From positions 1 to 34,155 of the forward strand of contig JASMMA010000019.1 of NCBI GenBank assembly GCA_030748415.1: a stretch of 34,155 nt of DNA, read 5' to 3'. The notes beneath the pieces were generated by a model. The model did not search any database. It was given only the letters and a program-made list of their open reading frames with translations, and was not told where the DNA came from. The position numbers and the translations under genes were made by a program. Positions 8,365 to 16,101 of the stretch are shown in pieces. This stretch comes from Planctomycetota bacterium (GTDB lineage: Bacteria; Planctomycetota; UBA1135). The number at the start of each line of letters is the position of its first letter. Within the stretch, counting starts at the first letter, position 1.

Positions 8365-10206
8365 TTGGCCCGGGAAAACGGACTTTTCGCCACAGTCAAT
8401 CGGCTTCTTCCATACCTAAAGCGGTATTGGAAAAAAGCCGCCATGGTGGTGGTGCTGGGAGCTACTGCGGCAATTGGCTCTAAGGCGAACATTGCTCTTC
8501 TGAAGCCCCTGGTGAACTTGTTGTTCCCAGTTTCTACAGAGAGAGAAACTGTTGAGTTGTCTATCTTGGATCGCTTTGATGCTTGGTTGAGCATTCGATT
8601 AGAAGGGTTGGATTTCTTCGGTTGGGGCGAGCATGCCAGCTCCATTCTTCTTTTGTGCTGGGCTCTAATTATCTCGGCCCTTGTGTTTGCTTCTATTCAA
8701 TATGTATTCGTTCGTTTATCGCGCATGCTGGGTGTGTGGTTGATTACGGACCTGCGCCAGGACTTGGCGGAACATGTTCTTCGTTTAGATATGAGTTTTC
8801 ATTCCAAGCGCCGCTTGGGAGATTTACTCTCGCGGATGACCTCAGATGTAGGGACGAGTCTTCGGATTCTTCTCCTGATTGTTGAAGAAATCATTCAGGA
8901 ACCTTTCAATATTTTGGCAGCCTTCTTTATGGCCTGGATTGCCGCGCCTCAAGCTACCTTGGGTATGTTAGTTTTTGTTCCCATTCTTGCTTGGCCCGTC
9001 ATTAAGTTGGGGCCCAAGATTCGAAAACGAAGTGCCCAATCCCAAGCCCGATTGGGTGACACGACTCAATCCTTAACTCAGATGTTCTCTGGGATTCGGG
9101 TTGTGAAAGCCTTCCGAATGGAGGAGCGCGAAGCAGAGGAGTTTCGTAAAGCAAACCAATCCTTTGTAAAGCAAACTGAAAGAATGGTTCGTACTCAGGC
9201 GTTTAGTCTTGCTGTAACGAACTTTTTAAGTCACGGGGGTGTTGGGATTTTGATTGCAGTCATTGCTCTTGTGAATGTGTGGCACCCACTATTCCGAGAT
9301 GCAGGTTCTATGACCGCCTTCTTTGCCGCAATCGCCATCATGTTTAATGGAATCAAGCGCTTGACGAAAGCCCTTTCAATTGTTTACACATCGATGGGGG
9401 CAACTGAGCGGGTCTTTGAAGTGTTTGACCTGAAACCTGCGCTAGCGAATTCTCCAAGCCCACTCTCCTTTAATGGATTGGAAAAGGATGTGGCATTTGA
9501 AAGCGTTGCCTTTAAGTACGGAAGCGGTGAGCCCCAAGCCCTTGCGGAGCTGAACTTTTCAGTTCCCAGAGGTTCCACCCTTGCCCTGGTCGGCGCATCT
9601 GGCGCAGGTAAGACCACGCTCTTGGATTTGGTTGCTCGTTTTTATGACCCAACTTCAGGCAAAGTTTTGGTAGATGGCAAAGATTTAAAAGAAGTTTGCC
9701 TTTCAGATTGGTTAGACCGAATTGCAGTCGTGAGCCAGAGCCCATTTCTGTTCCAAACAAGTTTGCGTGAGAACATTCGTTATGGGAGGCCTGGTTCGAC
9801 TGACAAAGAAGTTGAAGACGCTTGCGATGCAGCAAACTTGGGTGACTTTTTGCACACCCTTTCAAATGGGCTGGACACGGAAGTGGGTGAAGGCGGTGCT
9901 CGATTGAGTGGCGGCCAGGCGCAGCGGGTTACAATTGCCCGGGCGATTTTGAAAAATCCTGATGTGTTATTGCTGGACGAAGCGACAAGTGCTTTGGATT
10001 CAGAATCTGAGCGGCGTGTTCAGGCTGCTTTGGAAAACCTAATGGCAGGAAGGACTACTTTTGCGATTGCTCATCGTTTGAGCACGATTCGTTCGGCTGA
10101 CCGGATTTTGGTTCTTGCTGACGGAAAAGTAATCGAAGACGGAACCCACGAGTCACTCGTGGCTCAAGGCGGCCATTACGCCCATCTTTGGGGCCTCCAA
10201 GCCTAG
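8365..10206 (+). CDS. MsbA-type ABC exporter (fused membrane and ATPase domains)
   Basis: A 613-residue half-transporter. Residues 20-340 hold six membrane helices of the type-1 exporter fold, with the conserved cytoplasmic GDLLSRMTSDV loop (152-162) and GIRVVKAF (243-250). Residues 375-610 are the ATPase: Walker A GASGAGKTT (410-418), Q-loop Gln458, signature LSGGQ (514-518), Walker B VLLLDEAT (534-541) and switch His570. It would homodimerise in the inner membrane and export a lipid or lipid-linked substrate; MsbA-like lipid A flipping is the nearest analogy but the substrate cannot be assigned. The start is TTG 8365, with AGGAG at 8351-8355 nine nt upstream. The stop TAG shares the CTAG tetramer with the convergent ispF stop. 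Confidence 0.92.
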   Translation: MARENGLFATVNRLLPYLKRYWKKAAMVVVLGATAAIGSKANIALLKPLVNLLFPVSTERETVELSILDRFDAWLSIRLEGLDFFGWGEHASSILLLCWALIISALVFASIQYVFVRLSRMLGVWLITDLRQDLAEHVLRLDMSFHSKRRLGDLLSRMTSDVGTSLRILLLIVEEIIQEPFNILAAFFMAWIAAPQATLGMLVFVPILAWPVIKLGPKIRKRSAQSQARLGDTTQSLTQMFSGIRVVKAFRMEEREAEEFRKANQSFVKQTERMVRTQAFSLAVTNFLSHGGVGILIAVIALVNVWHPLFRDAGSMTAFFAAIAIMFNGIKRLTKALSIVYTSMGATERVFEVFDLKPALANSPSPLSFNGLEKDVAFESVAFKYGSGEPQALAELNFSVPRGSTLALVGASGAGKTTLLDLVARFYDPTSGKVLVDGKDLKEVCLSDWLDRIAVVSQSPFLFQTSLRENIRYGRPGSTDKEVEDACDAANLGDFLHTLSNGLDTEVGEGGARLSGGQAQRVTIARAILKNPDVLLLDEATSALDSESERRVQAALENLMAGRTTFAIAHRLSTIRSADRILVLADGKVIEDGTHESLVAQGGHYAHLWGLQA

Positions 10207-10682
10207 CGTTCGATTAACACAATGGCGGTCACTTCAACCCGCCCCGTGTCCGAACCTTCGGTTGTTTTGCCTTTGACATTGATTTGTTCCGGAAGGATGG
10301 CCATGGTTTCCGCCAAGGATTTCCTGATTTTTTCTCGAAAGGGGCCGATTTTGGGCTCATCGCAAATCACCACAATGTCGCAGTTGCAAATCCTGTAGTT
10401 TTCTTTATCTAAAAGCGAAATGGTCTCTTTGAGAAATAGGTCCGAACCGACACCTTTCCATTTGGGGTCGGTGTCTGGAAATAAAGTCCCGAGGTCATCA
10501 AGACCAGCGGCACCCAATATGGCATCGCAAAGGGCATGAATAACGGCATCGCCGTCAGAATGACCTAATGGGCCAACAGGGCAATCTTCAAAAAGAACCC
10601 CACCCAAATGACATGGTCGTCCGGATTCCATTCGATGTGAATCCATTCCAAGGCCGACGCGCCCGACTTTTTTTGACATCAT
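10203..10682 (-). CDS. ispF: 2-C-methyl-D-erythritol 2,4-cyclodiphosphate synthase
   Basis: A 159-residue protein of the MEP isoprenoid pathway, converting CDP-ME 2-phosphate into MEcPP with release of CMP, as a cytoplasmic trimer. The family pattern is complete: GMDSHRM with metal ligands Asp14 and His16, LGHSDGDAVIHALCDAILGAAGLDDLGTLFPDTD containing His41 and the hinge, INVKGKTTEG, and a TGRVE segment near the C-terminus. Its ATG overlaps the ispD stop (ATGA), so the two are translationally coupled, in the usual ispD-ispF order. The gene is convergent with the ABC exporter and overlaps it by 4 bp at the stop codons. A second ATG directly follows the first; either could be used. Confidence 0.96.
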   Translation of the reverse strand: MMSKKVGRVGLGMDSHRMESGRPCHLGGVLFEDCPVGPLGHSDGDAVIHALCDAILGAAGLDDLGTLFPDTDPKWKGVGSDLFLKETISLLDKENYRICNCDIVVICDEPKIGPFREKIRKSLAETMAILPEQINVKGKTTEGSDTGRVEVTAIVLIER

Positions 10683-11386
10683 GAGTTAGCGGGTGTTGTT
10701 CGATTAGAAAGAATATTTCGCGCAAGATCTAAATCCGATTCGGTGGTGATTTTGAAATTGCTCGAGGGAGAGTGAACTAAGACAGGGTGATGTCCCGCAG
10801 CTTCAAGAAGCATGGCCTCGTCGGTTGGGGGTGCGCCATCTTCGGGCCATGATTGAAAGGCAGCCAGCATGAGTTTTCGCTTTGCTGCTTGGGGAGTTTG
10901 GGCACGCCACATGCTTTCACGGGCAACAGTCTCTACAACGCGATGTTCGGGACCCATGCGTTTCAAGGTGTCGGCAAGAGGTTCGGCGGCGAGGGCAGAG
11001 CCAGATTCACGAGCAGTGTCGATTACTTCCGAAACTGTTTCGGTTTCCAAAAGTGCACGGGCAGCATCATGTACGAAAATGACTTCACATTCGGGGTCCG
11101 TTGCGAGGCAACCGTTGCGGCTGGATAACCAGCGCTCAGCTCCACCCTCTACAACCTTATGAACGCCGAGCTTTTCTGGGGTCTCACCCCATTCCGATTC
11201 CAGCTCATGAAGGGAGGGCTGGTCCATCACCAAAACTACTTGCTTCACAGAAGCGCAGGCTTGAATGGCGCGGAGGGACCATGCCAGGAGAGGAGCGCCC
11301 TGAAGTTCAACGAGCGCTTTATTCCCTCGCCCGAGCCTACGGCCTAGGCCGGCGGCAAGCAGAACGGCTGCGGAATCGCAAGACAT
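10679..11386 (-). CDS. ispD: 2-C-methyl-D-erythritol 4-phosphate cytidylyltransferase
   Basis: A 235-residue nucleotidyltransferase of the MEP pathway, making CDP-ME from MEP and CTP. Motifs seen are LLAAGLGRRLGRGNKALVEL (CTP-binding loop), GGAERWLSSRNG, FVHDAARALL, WRAQTPQ, TDEAMLLEAAG and NFKITTESDLDLA, all in canonical order and spacing. The start ATG at 11386 has no Shine-Dalgarno; a TAGAAT -10 box lies exactly 6 nt upstream, suggesting a leaderless mRNA. It is divergent from ruvC with only 28 bp between the two start codons, so the promoters must interlock. Immediately followed by ispF. Confidence 0.96.
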   Translation of the reverse strand: MSCDSAAVLLAAGLGRRLGRGNKALVELQGAPLLAWSLRAIQACASVKQVVLVMDQPSLHELESEWGETPEKLGVHKVVEGGAERWLSSRNGCLATDPECEVIFVHDAARALLETETVSEVIDTARESGSALAAEPLADTLKRMGPEHRVVETVARESMWRAQTPQAAKRKLMLAAFQSWPEDGAPPTDEAMLLEAAGHHPVLVHSPSSNFKITTESDLDLARNILSNRTTPANS

Positions 11387-11392
11387 GGGGGG

Positions 11393-11398
11393 ATTCTA
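11393..11398 (-). promoter_or_regulatory. -10 element of the ispD promoter
   Basis: TAGAAT on the minus strand followed by six C residues and the ispD ATG. Such spacing places the transcription start at or next to the start codon. It lies 4 bp from the oppositely oriented ruvC box. The -35 region would fall inside ruvC and is not recognisable. Confidence 0.55.
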
Positions 11399-11402
11399 CG
11401 GG

Positions 11403-11408
11403 TAGCAT
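11403..11408 (+). promoter_or_regulatory. -10 element of the ruvC promoter
   Basis: TAGCAT on the plus strand, followed by 6 nt and the ruvC ATG. It mirrors the ispD box in the same 28-bp spacer, and its -35 region would overlap the start of ispD. Confidence 0.5.
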
Positions 11409-11414
11409 GGTCGC

Positions 11415-11954
11415 ATGGCATCGCGGCGCATCCTTGGAATTGACCCTGGCACCCGACTTGTGGGCTGGGGAGTCCTGGAAGAATCGGCTGGCTCCCTTTG
11501 CAGGGTGGCCTCCGGAACATGGCGCCTAGGAGAGCGGAAGCCCCTCCCAGAACGATTGGTGGTTTTGCGAAACAACCTAGTCGGCGCATTGAAGGAATGG
11601 AAGCCCACTGAAGTCGCTTTGGAATCCGCTTTTATGGGCAAAAATGCCCGCTCTGCCCTGAGCTTAGGTGAAGCTCGGGGAGTTGTCATCGTGACGGTTG
11701 CCGAGAAAGCCCTTCCTTTGATAGAAATCCCGCCTGCCCTGGTAAAGCGAAGGGTGGCCGGTGCTGGAAACGCAAGCAAGGAACTCATTGCCCATTTGGT
11801 GGCAGCGCAGGTAGCTCATTGCACGGAATTTGGATCTTTGGACGAAAGTGACGCTCTAGCGGTCGCTCTTTGCGCATTCCTGGAAAAATCAGGAAATATA
11901 GGGCATGATAGGGGGAGTGGTGTGCCTCTTCCACCCGGGGCAGAGCTCCAATAG
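11415..11954 (+). CDS. ruvC: Holliday junction resolvase RuvC
   Basis: A 179-residue endonuclease that cuts Holliday junctions during recombinational repair, acting with RuvAB. The RNase-H-like fold shows its four acidic catalytic residues: Asp10 in LGIDPGTRLVGWG, Glu70 in EVALESAFMGKN, and Asp143/Asp146 in LDESDALAVALC. Other family segments (ALSLGEARGV, PPALVKRRVAGAGNASKE) are in place. Length is normal, with a short proline-rich tail. The ATG at 11415 is the only start after an in-frame TAG at 11403, which itself lies within the -10 box. ruvA and ruvB are not in the window; an unknown gene follows after 2 nt. Confidence 0.95.
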   Translation: MASRRILGIDPGTRLVGWGVLEESAGSLCRVASGTWRLGERKPLPERLVVLRNNLVGALKEWKPTEVALESAFMGKNARSALSLGEARGVVIVTVAEKALPLIEIPPALVKRRVAGAGNASKELIAHLVAAQVAHCTEFGSLDESDALAVALCAFLEKSGNIGHDRGSGVPLPPGAELQ

Positions 11955-11956
11955 AC

Positions 11957-12694
11957 ATGACCCCTCCTCCAAAATCTTCTGCAACGGCTCGCGCCTTTCT
12001 CAAAAAGAACGCGCCCCTACTGGAGCCCGGTTTGTGCCTTGAAGAGCGTCCGCTTGAGTTATCCGAAGGAGTCACCATTGATTTATGGGGTTCCGATGCT
12101 TTGGGTCGGCCTGTTCTTCTTTTTGTGTCCGCGAGCATCAAACCACCCCTTTTTGACCAGATTCTGGATGCCGTTTCCCGGTTTCAAGAAACGCCTGGTC
12201 GTTGGGCGGGCCGATTTCAAGCCGCCACCGATGCTCGCGTGATTGTCGTGACTGAAAAATTCTCCGATGACCTTCGCCGCCGGATGGAAGTTTTTGCTCG
12301 TGCCGTCCCATTGCGAGTTTTGCAACTCCAACTACCGACCACAACAAAGGGTCGGCCAGAAGTGACCCCAATCATCCCAGCAGGAAAGCCAGATATCCTC
12401 GCCCTCGCCCAGGACATCTCTGAAAATACGCGTGCTGCTGCCAGCCGTTTTCTTTCTGCACTATTCCACATCCGCCCCTCCTTTCAGGTTCAGGGCGCAA
12501 AATGGCCCATTCTGCTGACGGGTGTTCATGGCCCCTTTGGAATTTTATTTCAAAATGATGGGAAGCTCAGCCTATGTTGTTCGAATGAAAATGGGGCAAC
12601 TGAATCGATAGGACTTGTGGATGACTTATCGGTGGACATGGCTCTAGATTCTTTGATGCGTCAGCAGTGGACTGGCGATTCTGAAGCAGCCTAG
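11957..12694 (+). CDS. Uncharacterised protein downstream of ruvC
   Basis: A 245-residue protein I cannot assign. It has no signal peptide or membrane segment. Residues 40-65 (LELSEGVTIDLWGSDALGRPVLLFVSASI) resemble the core hairpin of PD-(D/E)xK-type nuclease-like domains (IDLxxxDxxGRxVLV), but the expected (E/D)xK after the second strand is missing, so any relationship would be to an inactive version. A helix-rich middle (EKFSDDLRRRMEVFARAVPLRVLQLQL) is followed by a proline-rich linker and a C-terminal domain with short beta strands (WPILLTGVHGPFGILFQNDGKLSLCCSN). It starts 2 nt after the ruvC stop, so it is probably cotranscribed and may serve in DNA repair; this is context inference only. 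Confidence 0.6.
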   Translation: MTPPPKSSATARAFLKKNAPLLEPGLCLEERPLELSEGVTIDLWGSDALGRPVLLFVSASIKPPLFDQILDAVSRFQETPGRWAGRFQAATDARVIVVTEKFSDDLRRRMEVFARAVPLRVLQLQLPTTTKGRPEVTPIIPAGKPDILALAQDISENTRAAASRFLSALFHIRPSFQVQGAKWPILLTGVHGPFGILFQNDGKLSLCCSNENGATESIGLVDDLSVDMALDSLMRQQWTGDSEAA

Positions 12695-12747
12695 GGGCCG
12701 TCCCCAAGAAAAATGTAACTCCACTCTTTTGGATTCGTTGGCTTTGT

Positions 12748-13140
12748 GTGGAGAGTGGAAAAGCAGTTGCATGTGTTTTGTTGGTGTGTGCCGTGCGAAC
12801 GGGGTGGGCTTCCCTTCAAGACCCATCTCCTGACTTGAATAATCCCCAGTGGGGGATGGAAACATGGCTCCCCGATTTGAATACTTCCGGCGTGGCAGAC
12901 CTGGAATGCTTGCCAGGAACAGGTCCAGCCCGAGCCGCACTCATCGTTCGGGAGCGAACCCGATTGGGTTTTCCTCTGAGTCCATTGAATTTGGATTTAC
13001 TTCCAGGGATTGGCGAGAGTTATGCCCGCGAAATCCAAGAGTGGTATGGCCGATGGAGTCCTTCAACTGAAGGAAACCCAGAAGCAGAACGAAAGCGAAA
13101 CCAAAAGGCATGGGTTCGGTCCAAACTTCTACGAAGATGA
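12748..13140 (+). CDS. ComEA-like helix-hairpin-helix protein
   Basis: A 130-residue protein with a short N-terminal hydrophobic stretch (VACVLLVCAV) that could act as a signal or anchor, then two helix-hairpin-helix elements: GVADLECLPGTGPARAALIVRER (48-70) and LNLDLLPGIGESYAREIQEWY (80-100). This tandem matches the DNA-binding HhH domain of ComEA/ComE-type proteins, which bind double-stranded DNA without sequence specificity, and in many bacteria help DNA uptake. The C-terminus is strongly basic (EAERKRNQKAWVRSKLLRR). The start at GTG 12748 is tentative; an 8-bp inverted repeat (12720-12727 / 12752-12759) surrounds it and no ribosome binding site is clear. Confidence 0.65.
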   Translation: MESGKAVACVLLVCAVRTGWASLQDPSPDLNNPQWGMETWLPDLNTSGVADLECLPGTGPARAALIVRERTRLGFPLSPLNLDLLPGIGESYAREIQEWYGRWSPSTEGNPEAERKRNQKAWVRSKLLRR

Positions 13141-13155
13141 GTGGAAAGGGGAAGG

Positions 13156-13161
13156 TAGAAT
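13156..13161 (+). promoter_or_regulatory. -10 element of the nadC promoter
   Basis: TAGAAT followed by 6 nt and the nadC ATG at 13168, identical in sequence and spacing to the ispD box. It suggests a leaderless transcript. Confidence 0.5.
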
Positions 13162-13167
13162 GGGTGG

Positions 13168-14022
13168 ATGGAAAGGGCATCTGCCGACCCTGAGAGTGTT
13201 TCCCTTGTGCGCCGAGCGCTCAAGGAAGATCATGCAAGGGAAGATGCCACCAGTCTTGCTGTGGTTCCGGAGTCCGCCCAAGCCATGGGGCGAATTTTGG
13301 CTCGCGAATCCGGTGTACTTGCCGGAACTCCCCTTGCCGCACTTGCCTTTTCACTTTGCGATGAGTCCGTGGAGCAAGAATGGCATTTCAAAGACGGTGA
13401 TTCGGTTTCGTCCAACGAAGAAATTTTCCGGTGCTCGGGTCCGGCTCGAGCTCTTTTAGCGGCAGAGCGAACCGCCCTAAATCTCCTTCAACAACTGAGC
13501 GGAGTCGCCTCTTCAACGGCTCGCTTGGTTTCCCTCCTAGAGGGTGAAATTCAAGTAATGGATACTCGAAAAACCGTACCCGGATTACGGGATGCTCAAA
13601 AGGCTGCCGTTCTTGCCGGTGGGGGTGTCAATCAACGGCGAGACTTAGAAGACGAACTGCTCCTTAAAGAAAACCACTTCGCCCTTTCTTCTCTTTCTTA
13701 TGAAGAGACTGTTGCACAAGCCGTTGCCGTTGCGGGTGGAAAAACGGTGGGGGTCGAAGCACGAACTCAAGAGCAAGCGTTGCAGGCCTTTCAAAAGGGA
13801 GCGGCCTATGTTCTTTTAGATAACTTTTCGACCTCCGATTTGCCGCAGGTCGTCCGGAACATTCGAGCGGAATATCCCCACGCTATCCTTGAAGCCAGCG
13901 GCGGGTTTGAAGAATCCAACATCGCTGAACTTCGCGGAAGTGGAGTAGATCGGGTGTCTGTCGGTGCCACAACTCATTCAGTACCGAGCTTGGATTTATC
14001 TTTTTACTTGGAGGTTCCTTGA
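13168..14022 (+). CDS. nadC: Nicotinate-nucleotide pyrophosphorylase (quinolinate phosphoribosyltransferase)
   Basis: A 284-residue enzyme of de novo NAD synthesis that turns quinolinate and PRPP into nicotinate mononucleotide and CO2. Clear landmarks: AERTALNLLQQLSGVAS with Arg101, MDTRKTVPGLR with Arg134/Lys135, LLLKENH with Lys167, the VGVEARTQEQAL strand, VLLDNFS, EASGGF, and the VDRVSVGATTHS phosphate-binding end. One oddity is GGGVNQRRDL (151-160): the family normally has NHR with a quinolinate-contacting His, here Gln156. Start ATG 13168 lies 6 nt behind a TAGAAT box. The stop TGA overlaps the TTG of the VanZ-like gene. nadA and nadB are not seen. Confidence 0.93.
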   Translation: MERASADPESVSLVRRALKEDHAREDATSLAVVPESAQAMGRILARESGVLAGTPLAALAFSLCDESVEQEWHFKDGDSVSSNEEIFRCSGPARALLAAERTALNLLQQLSGVASSTARLVSLLEGEIQVMDTRKTVPGLRDAQKAAVLAGGGVNQRRDLEDELLLKENHFALSSLSYEETVAQAVAVAGGKTVGVEARTQEQALQAFQKGAAYVLLDNFSTSDLPQVVRNIRAEYPHAILEASGGFEESNIAELRGSGVDRVSVGATTHSVPSLDLSFYLEVP

Positions 14023-14525
14023 CTCGTTCTCTTTTTATGGCCTTGGGGAAACTACCCCTCCCTATTCGCTTTCTTCTTTTCCTATTAACCTGCACCCTGC
14101 TGGTTTGGGTTTCAAGTTACTCTCCGGACACCCCCTCTGATATGTGGTATGTCCCTTGGTTCCATCAAATGGCCCACGCGCCTCTGTTTGGCATCTTTGC
14201 CCTAAGCTTTTTGATTCTCCTCGGTTCGGAGGCCCCCACCAAAGGCATTGCATGGATGACCGCCTTTCTACTTGTTTTGCTTGCGGGCACAGCTGACGAA
14301 TGGCACCAAAGCGTGGTTCCTGGCCGGGCATCCGATATCCACGACATTTTCACCGATTTACTGGGTGGACTTGGCGCGATTTTGCTGGCGCGCTGGGCGA
14401 ATCAAGTTCCCCTGCGTTGGGGAGCCGGCATTCGACTCTTGGCCCTTCTCTTTGTAGTGTTGGCCGCTTGGGGTTGGTATAGCTACGACGCCGAGCCTTG
14501 GCCTCTTCCATGGTTAACAACATGA
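14019..14525 (+). CDS. VanZ-like membrane protein
   Basis: A 168-residue integral membrane protein with four to five predicted helices (IRFLLFLLTCTLLVWVSS, APLFGIFALSFLILL, IAWMTAFLLVLLAGT, IFTDLLGGLGAILLARW, IRLLALLFVVLAAWGWY). The loop DKxxH-like segment is HQMAHAPLFGIFAL, and the block TADEWHQSVVPGRASDIHDIFTDLLGGLGA is the VanZ family hallmark. VanZ proteins affect sensitivity to envelope-targeting antibiotics, but for most homologues the function is unknown. The start is TTG 14019, overlapping the nadC stop (TTGA), supported by GGAGG at 14010-14014. Its own stop overlaps the purB ATG. It is thus locked into the nadC-purB operon. Confidence 0.85.
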   Translation: MTRSLFMALGKLPLPIRFLLFLLTCTLLVWVSSYSPDTPSDMWYVPWFHQMAHAPLFGIFALSFLILLGSEAPTKGIAWMTAFLLVLLAGTADEWHQSVVPGRASDIHDIFTDLLGGLGAILLARWANQVPLRWGAGIRLLALLFVVLAAWGWYSYDAEPWPLPWLTT

Positions 14526-15964
14526 CTCAAGACCCTCACTCCACTTACTCATCTCCTTTGGCTGTTCGCTACGCAAGTTCGGCCATGCAGGAAAACTTCT
14601 CATCGCGTCGTCGATCTTTAGTGTGGCGGGATTTGTGGATTGCTCTTGCCGATTGCGAACGCGAGTTGGGATTGGATGTAACTGAAGAGCAAGTGGAAGA
14701 GTTGCGGGCGGCCCGCGACGAAATTGATTTCGACCGTATTGCCGAACTTGAGGGAGAGCTTCGGCACGATGTGATGGCCCATGTCCACGCTTTCGGAGAA
14801 AAGGCGCCCAAGGCCAAGCCCATTATTCACTTAGGCGCGACATCCTGCTTTGTTGCTGATGGTTCTGACCTGGTATTGATGAAGGAAGGCCTTCGCATTT
14901 TGCGCGCGCGATTGGTGGGCGTTGTTCGCTCTTTAAATGAATTTTGCCGCGAATGGCGCGAGCAGCCCGTTTTGGGTTTTACTCATTTTCAACCAGCCCA
15001 ACCTACCACTATGGGCAAACGGGCGAGCTTATGGCTGCAGGACTTCCTGTTGGATTTAGAAGAGATTGAAGATGTGCTTGATAGGCTTCCATTTCGAGGG
15101 GTCAAAGGCACCACCGGCACTCAAGCTAGTTTCTTTCAGTTGTTCGGTGGAGACCACGATAAGGTCCGCAAACTCGACCACTCCATTGCAGAGAAGATGG
15201 GCTTCAGTCGTTCCGTGCCGGTGTGTGGGCAAACCTATCCTCGAAAATGGGATGGTGTAGTCCTGAATGCGGTATCTGGAATCGCTGCTTCAGCCGCAAA
15301 ATTTGCGGTTGATTTGCGCCTCATGGCGAATCGTCGCGAGCTGGAAGAACCTTTTGGAAAAAAACAAATCGGTTCTTCAGCCATGCCTTATAAAAGGAAC
15401 CCCATGCGTTCGGAAAGGATTGGCGCTCTTTCACGCTATTTGCTGAACTTGGCACCCAATGCTTTGGACACGGCATCCAACCAGTGGCTCGAGAGAACAT
15501 TGGATGACTCTGCTAACCGTCGCATTGCCATTCCTGAATCATTTTTGGCTGCAGATGCGATTTTGCTGTTGGTACAGGATGTTGCTTCCGGTTTGGTGCC
15601 CTACCCTAAGGTGTTGGACGCAAACCTAGCCAAAGAGATGCCTTTTATGGCAACGGAGTCTATTTTGATGGCTGCGGTGCAAGCGGGGGGAGATCGACAA
15701 GATTTGCACGAACGAATTCGAGTGCACTCTCACGAGGCTGCCTCAAGAATGAAAACGGAAGACGGCGTGAACGACCTTCTTGACCGCATCCGTTCCGATG
15801 ATGCCTTTGCTTCTGTCCGTGATTCTCTAGATGACCTTGTTGACCCTTGCCATTTTGTTGGTCGCGCCCCTCAGCAAGTCGATGAATTCATCGCCGAAGT
15901 CGTTGCGCCCATCCTTAGAGAGCGCGCCACTGTCCAACCCCCCGAAGGCGGCATCAAAGTCTAA
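14522..15964 (+). CDS. purB: Adenylosuccinate lyase, animal-like form
   Basis: A 480-residue enzyme that removes fumarate from SAICAR and adenylosuccinate in purine synthesis; cytoplasmic homotetramer. Active-site blocks are RHDVMAHVHAF (His86), LGATSCFVADGSDL, LGFTHFQPAQPTTMGKR (His155), FRGVKGTTGTQASFFQLF and the signature SSAMPYKRNPMRSER (285-299). Sequence and length track the human-type enzyme closely, for example LERTLDDSANRRI and PFMATESILMA, rather than the B. subtilis form of about 430 residues. The ATG at 14522 overlaps the VanZ-like stop (ATGA); an in-frame ATG at 14498 lies within that gene and is rejected. The stop overlaps the end of a MscS-like remnant on the other strand. Confidence 0.96.
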   Translation: MTQDPHSTYSSPLAVRYASSAMQENFSSRRRSLVWRDLWIALADCERELGLDVTEEQVEELRAARDEIDFDRIAELEGELRHDVMAHVHAFGEKAPKAKPIIHLGATSCFVADGSDLVLMKEGLRILRARLVGVVRSLNEFCREWREQPVLGFTHFQPAQPTTMGKRASLWLQDFLLDLEEIEDVLDRLPFRGVKGTTGTQASFFQLFGGDHDKVRKLDHSIAEKMGFSRSVPVCGQTYPRKWDGVVLNAVSGIAASAAKFAVDLRLMANRRELEEPFGKKQIGSSAMPYKRNPMRSERIGALSRYLLNLAPNALDTASNQWLERTLDDSANRRIAIPESFLAADAILLLVQDVASGLVPYPKVLDANLAKEMPFMATESILMAAVQAGGDRQDLHERIRVHSHEAASRMKTEDGVNDLLDRIRSDDAFASVRDSLDDLVDPCHFVGRAPQQVDEFIAEVVAPILRERATVQPPEGGIKV

Positions 15965-16101
15965 GAGGGTGGCAAATCTGCTTCGCTCTTTCCTAAAACT
16001 GTTTTAGGGGTTGGTTGCTTGGATTCGGTGTAATGCACCCGCTGTGGGAAATGCACTTCAATGTCATTTAGGTCAAAGGCGAACTTGAGGCGTTTGAGAA
16101 G
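15961..16101 (-). pseudogene. Remnant resembling the C-terminus of a MscS-family channel
   Basis: Reading the minus strand directly after the stop of the 91-aa gene, 46 codons remain open to a TAG at 15961-15963: LLKRLKFAFDLNDIEVHFPQ, then a short polar tail. The pattern LLxRxKxxFDxxxIExxFPQR is typical of the last helix and strand of mechanosensitive channel MscS cytoplasmic domains. There is no start codon and no upstream part of the channel; the preceding in-frame sequence belongs to an unrelated small gene. It looks like the tail of a deleted or truncated gene. The stop codon shares bases with the purB stop. An 18-nt hairpin (CCTAAAA/TTTTAGG, 15992-16008) lies within it. Confidence 0.5.
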
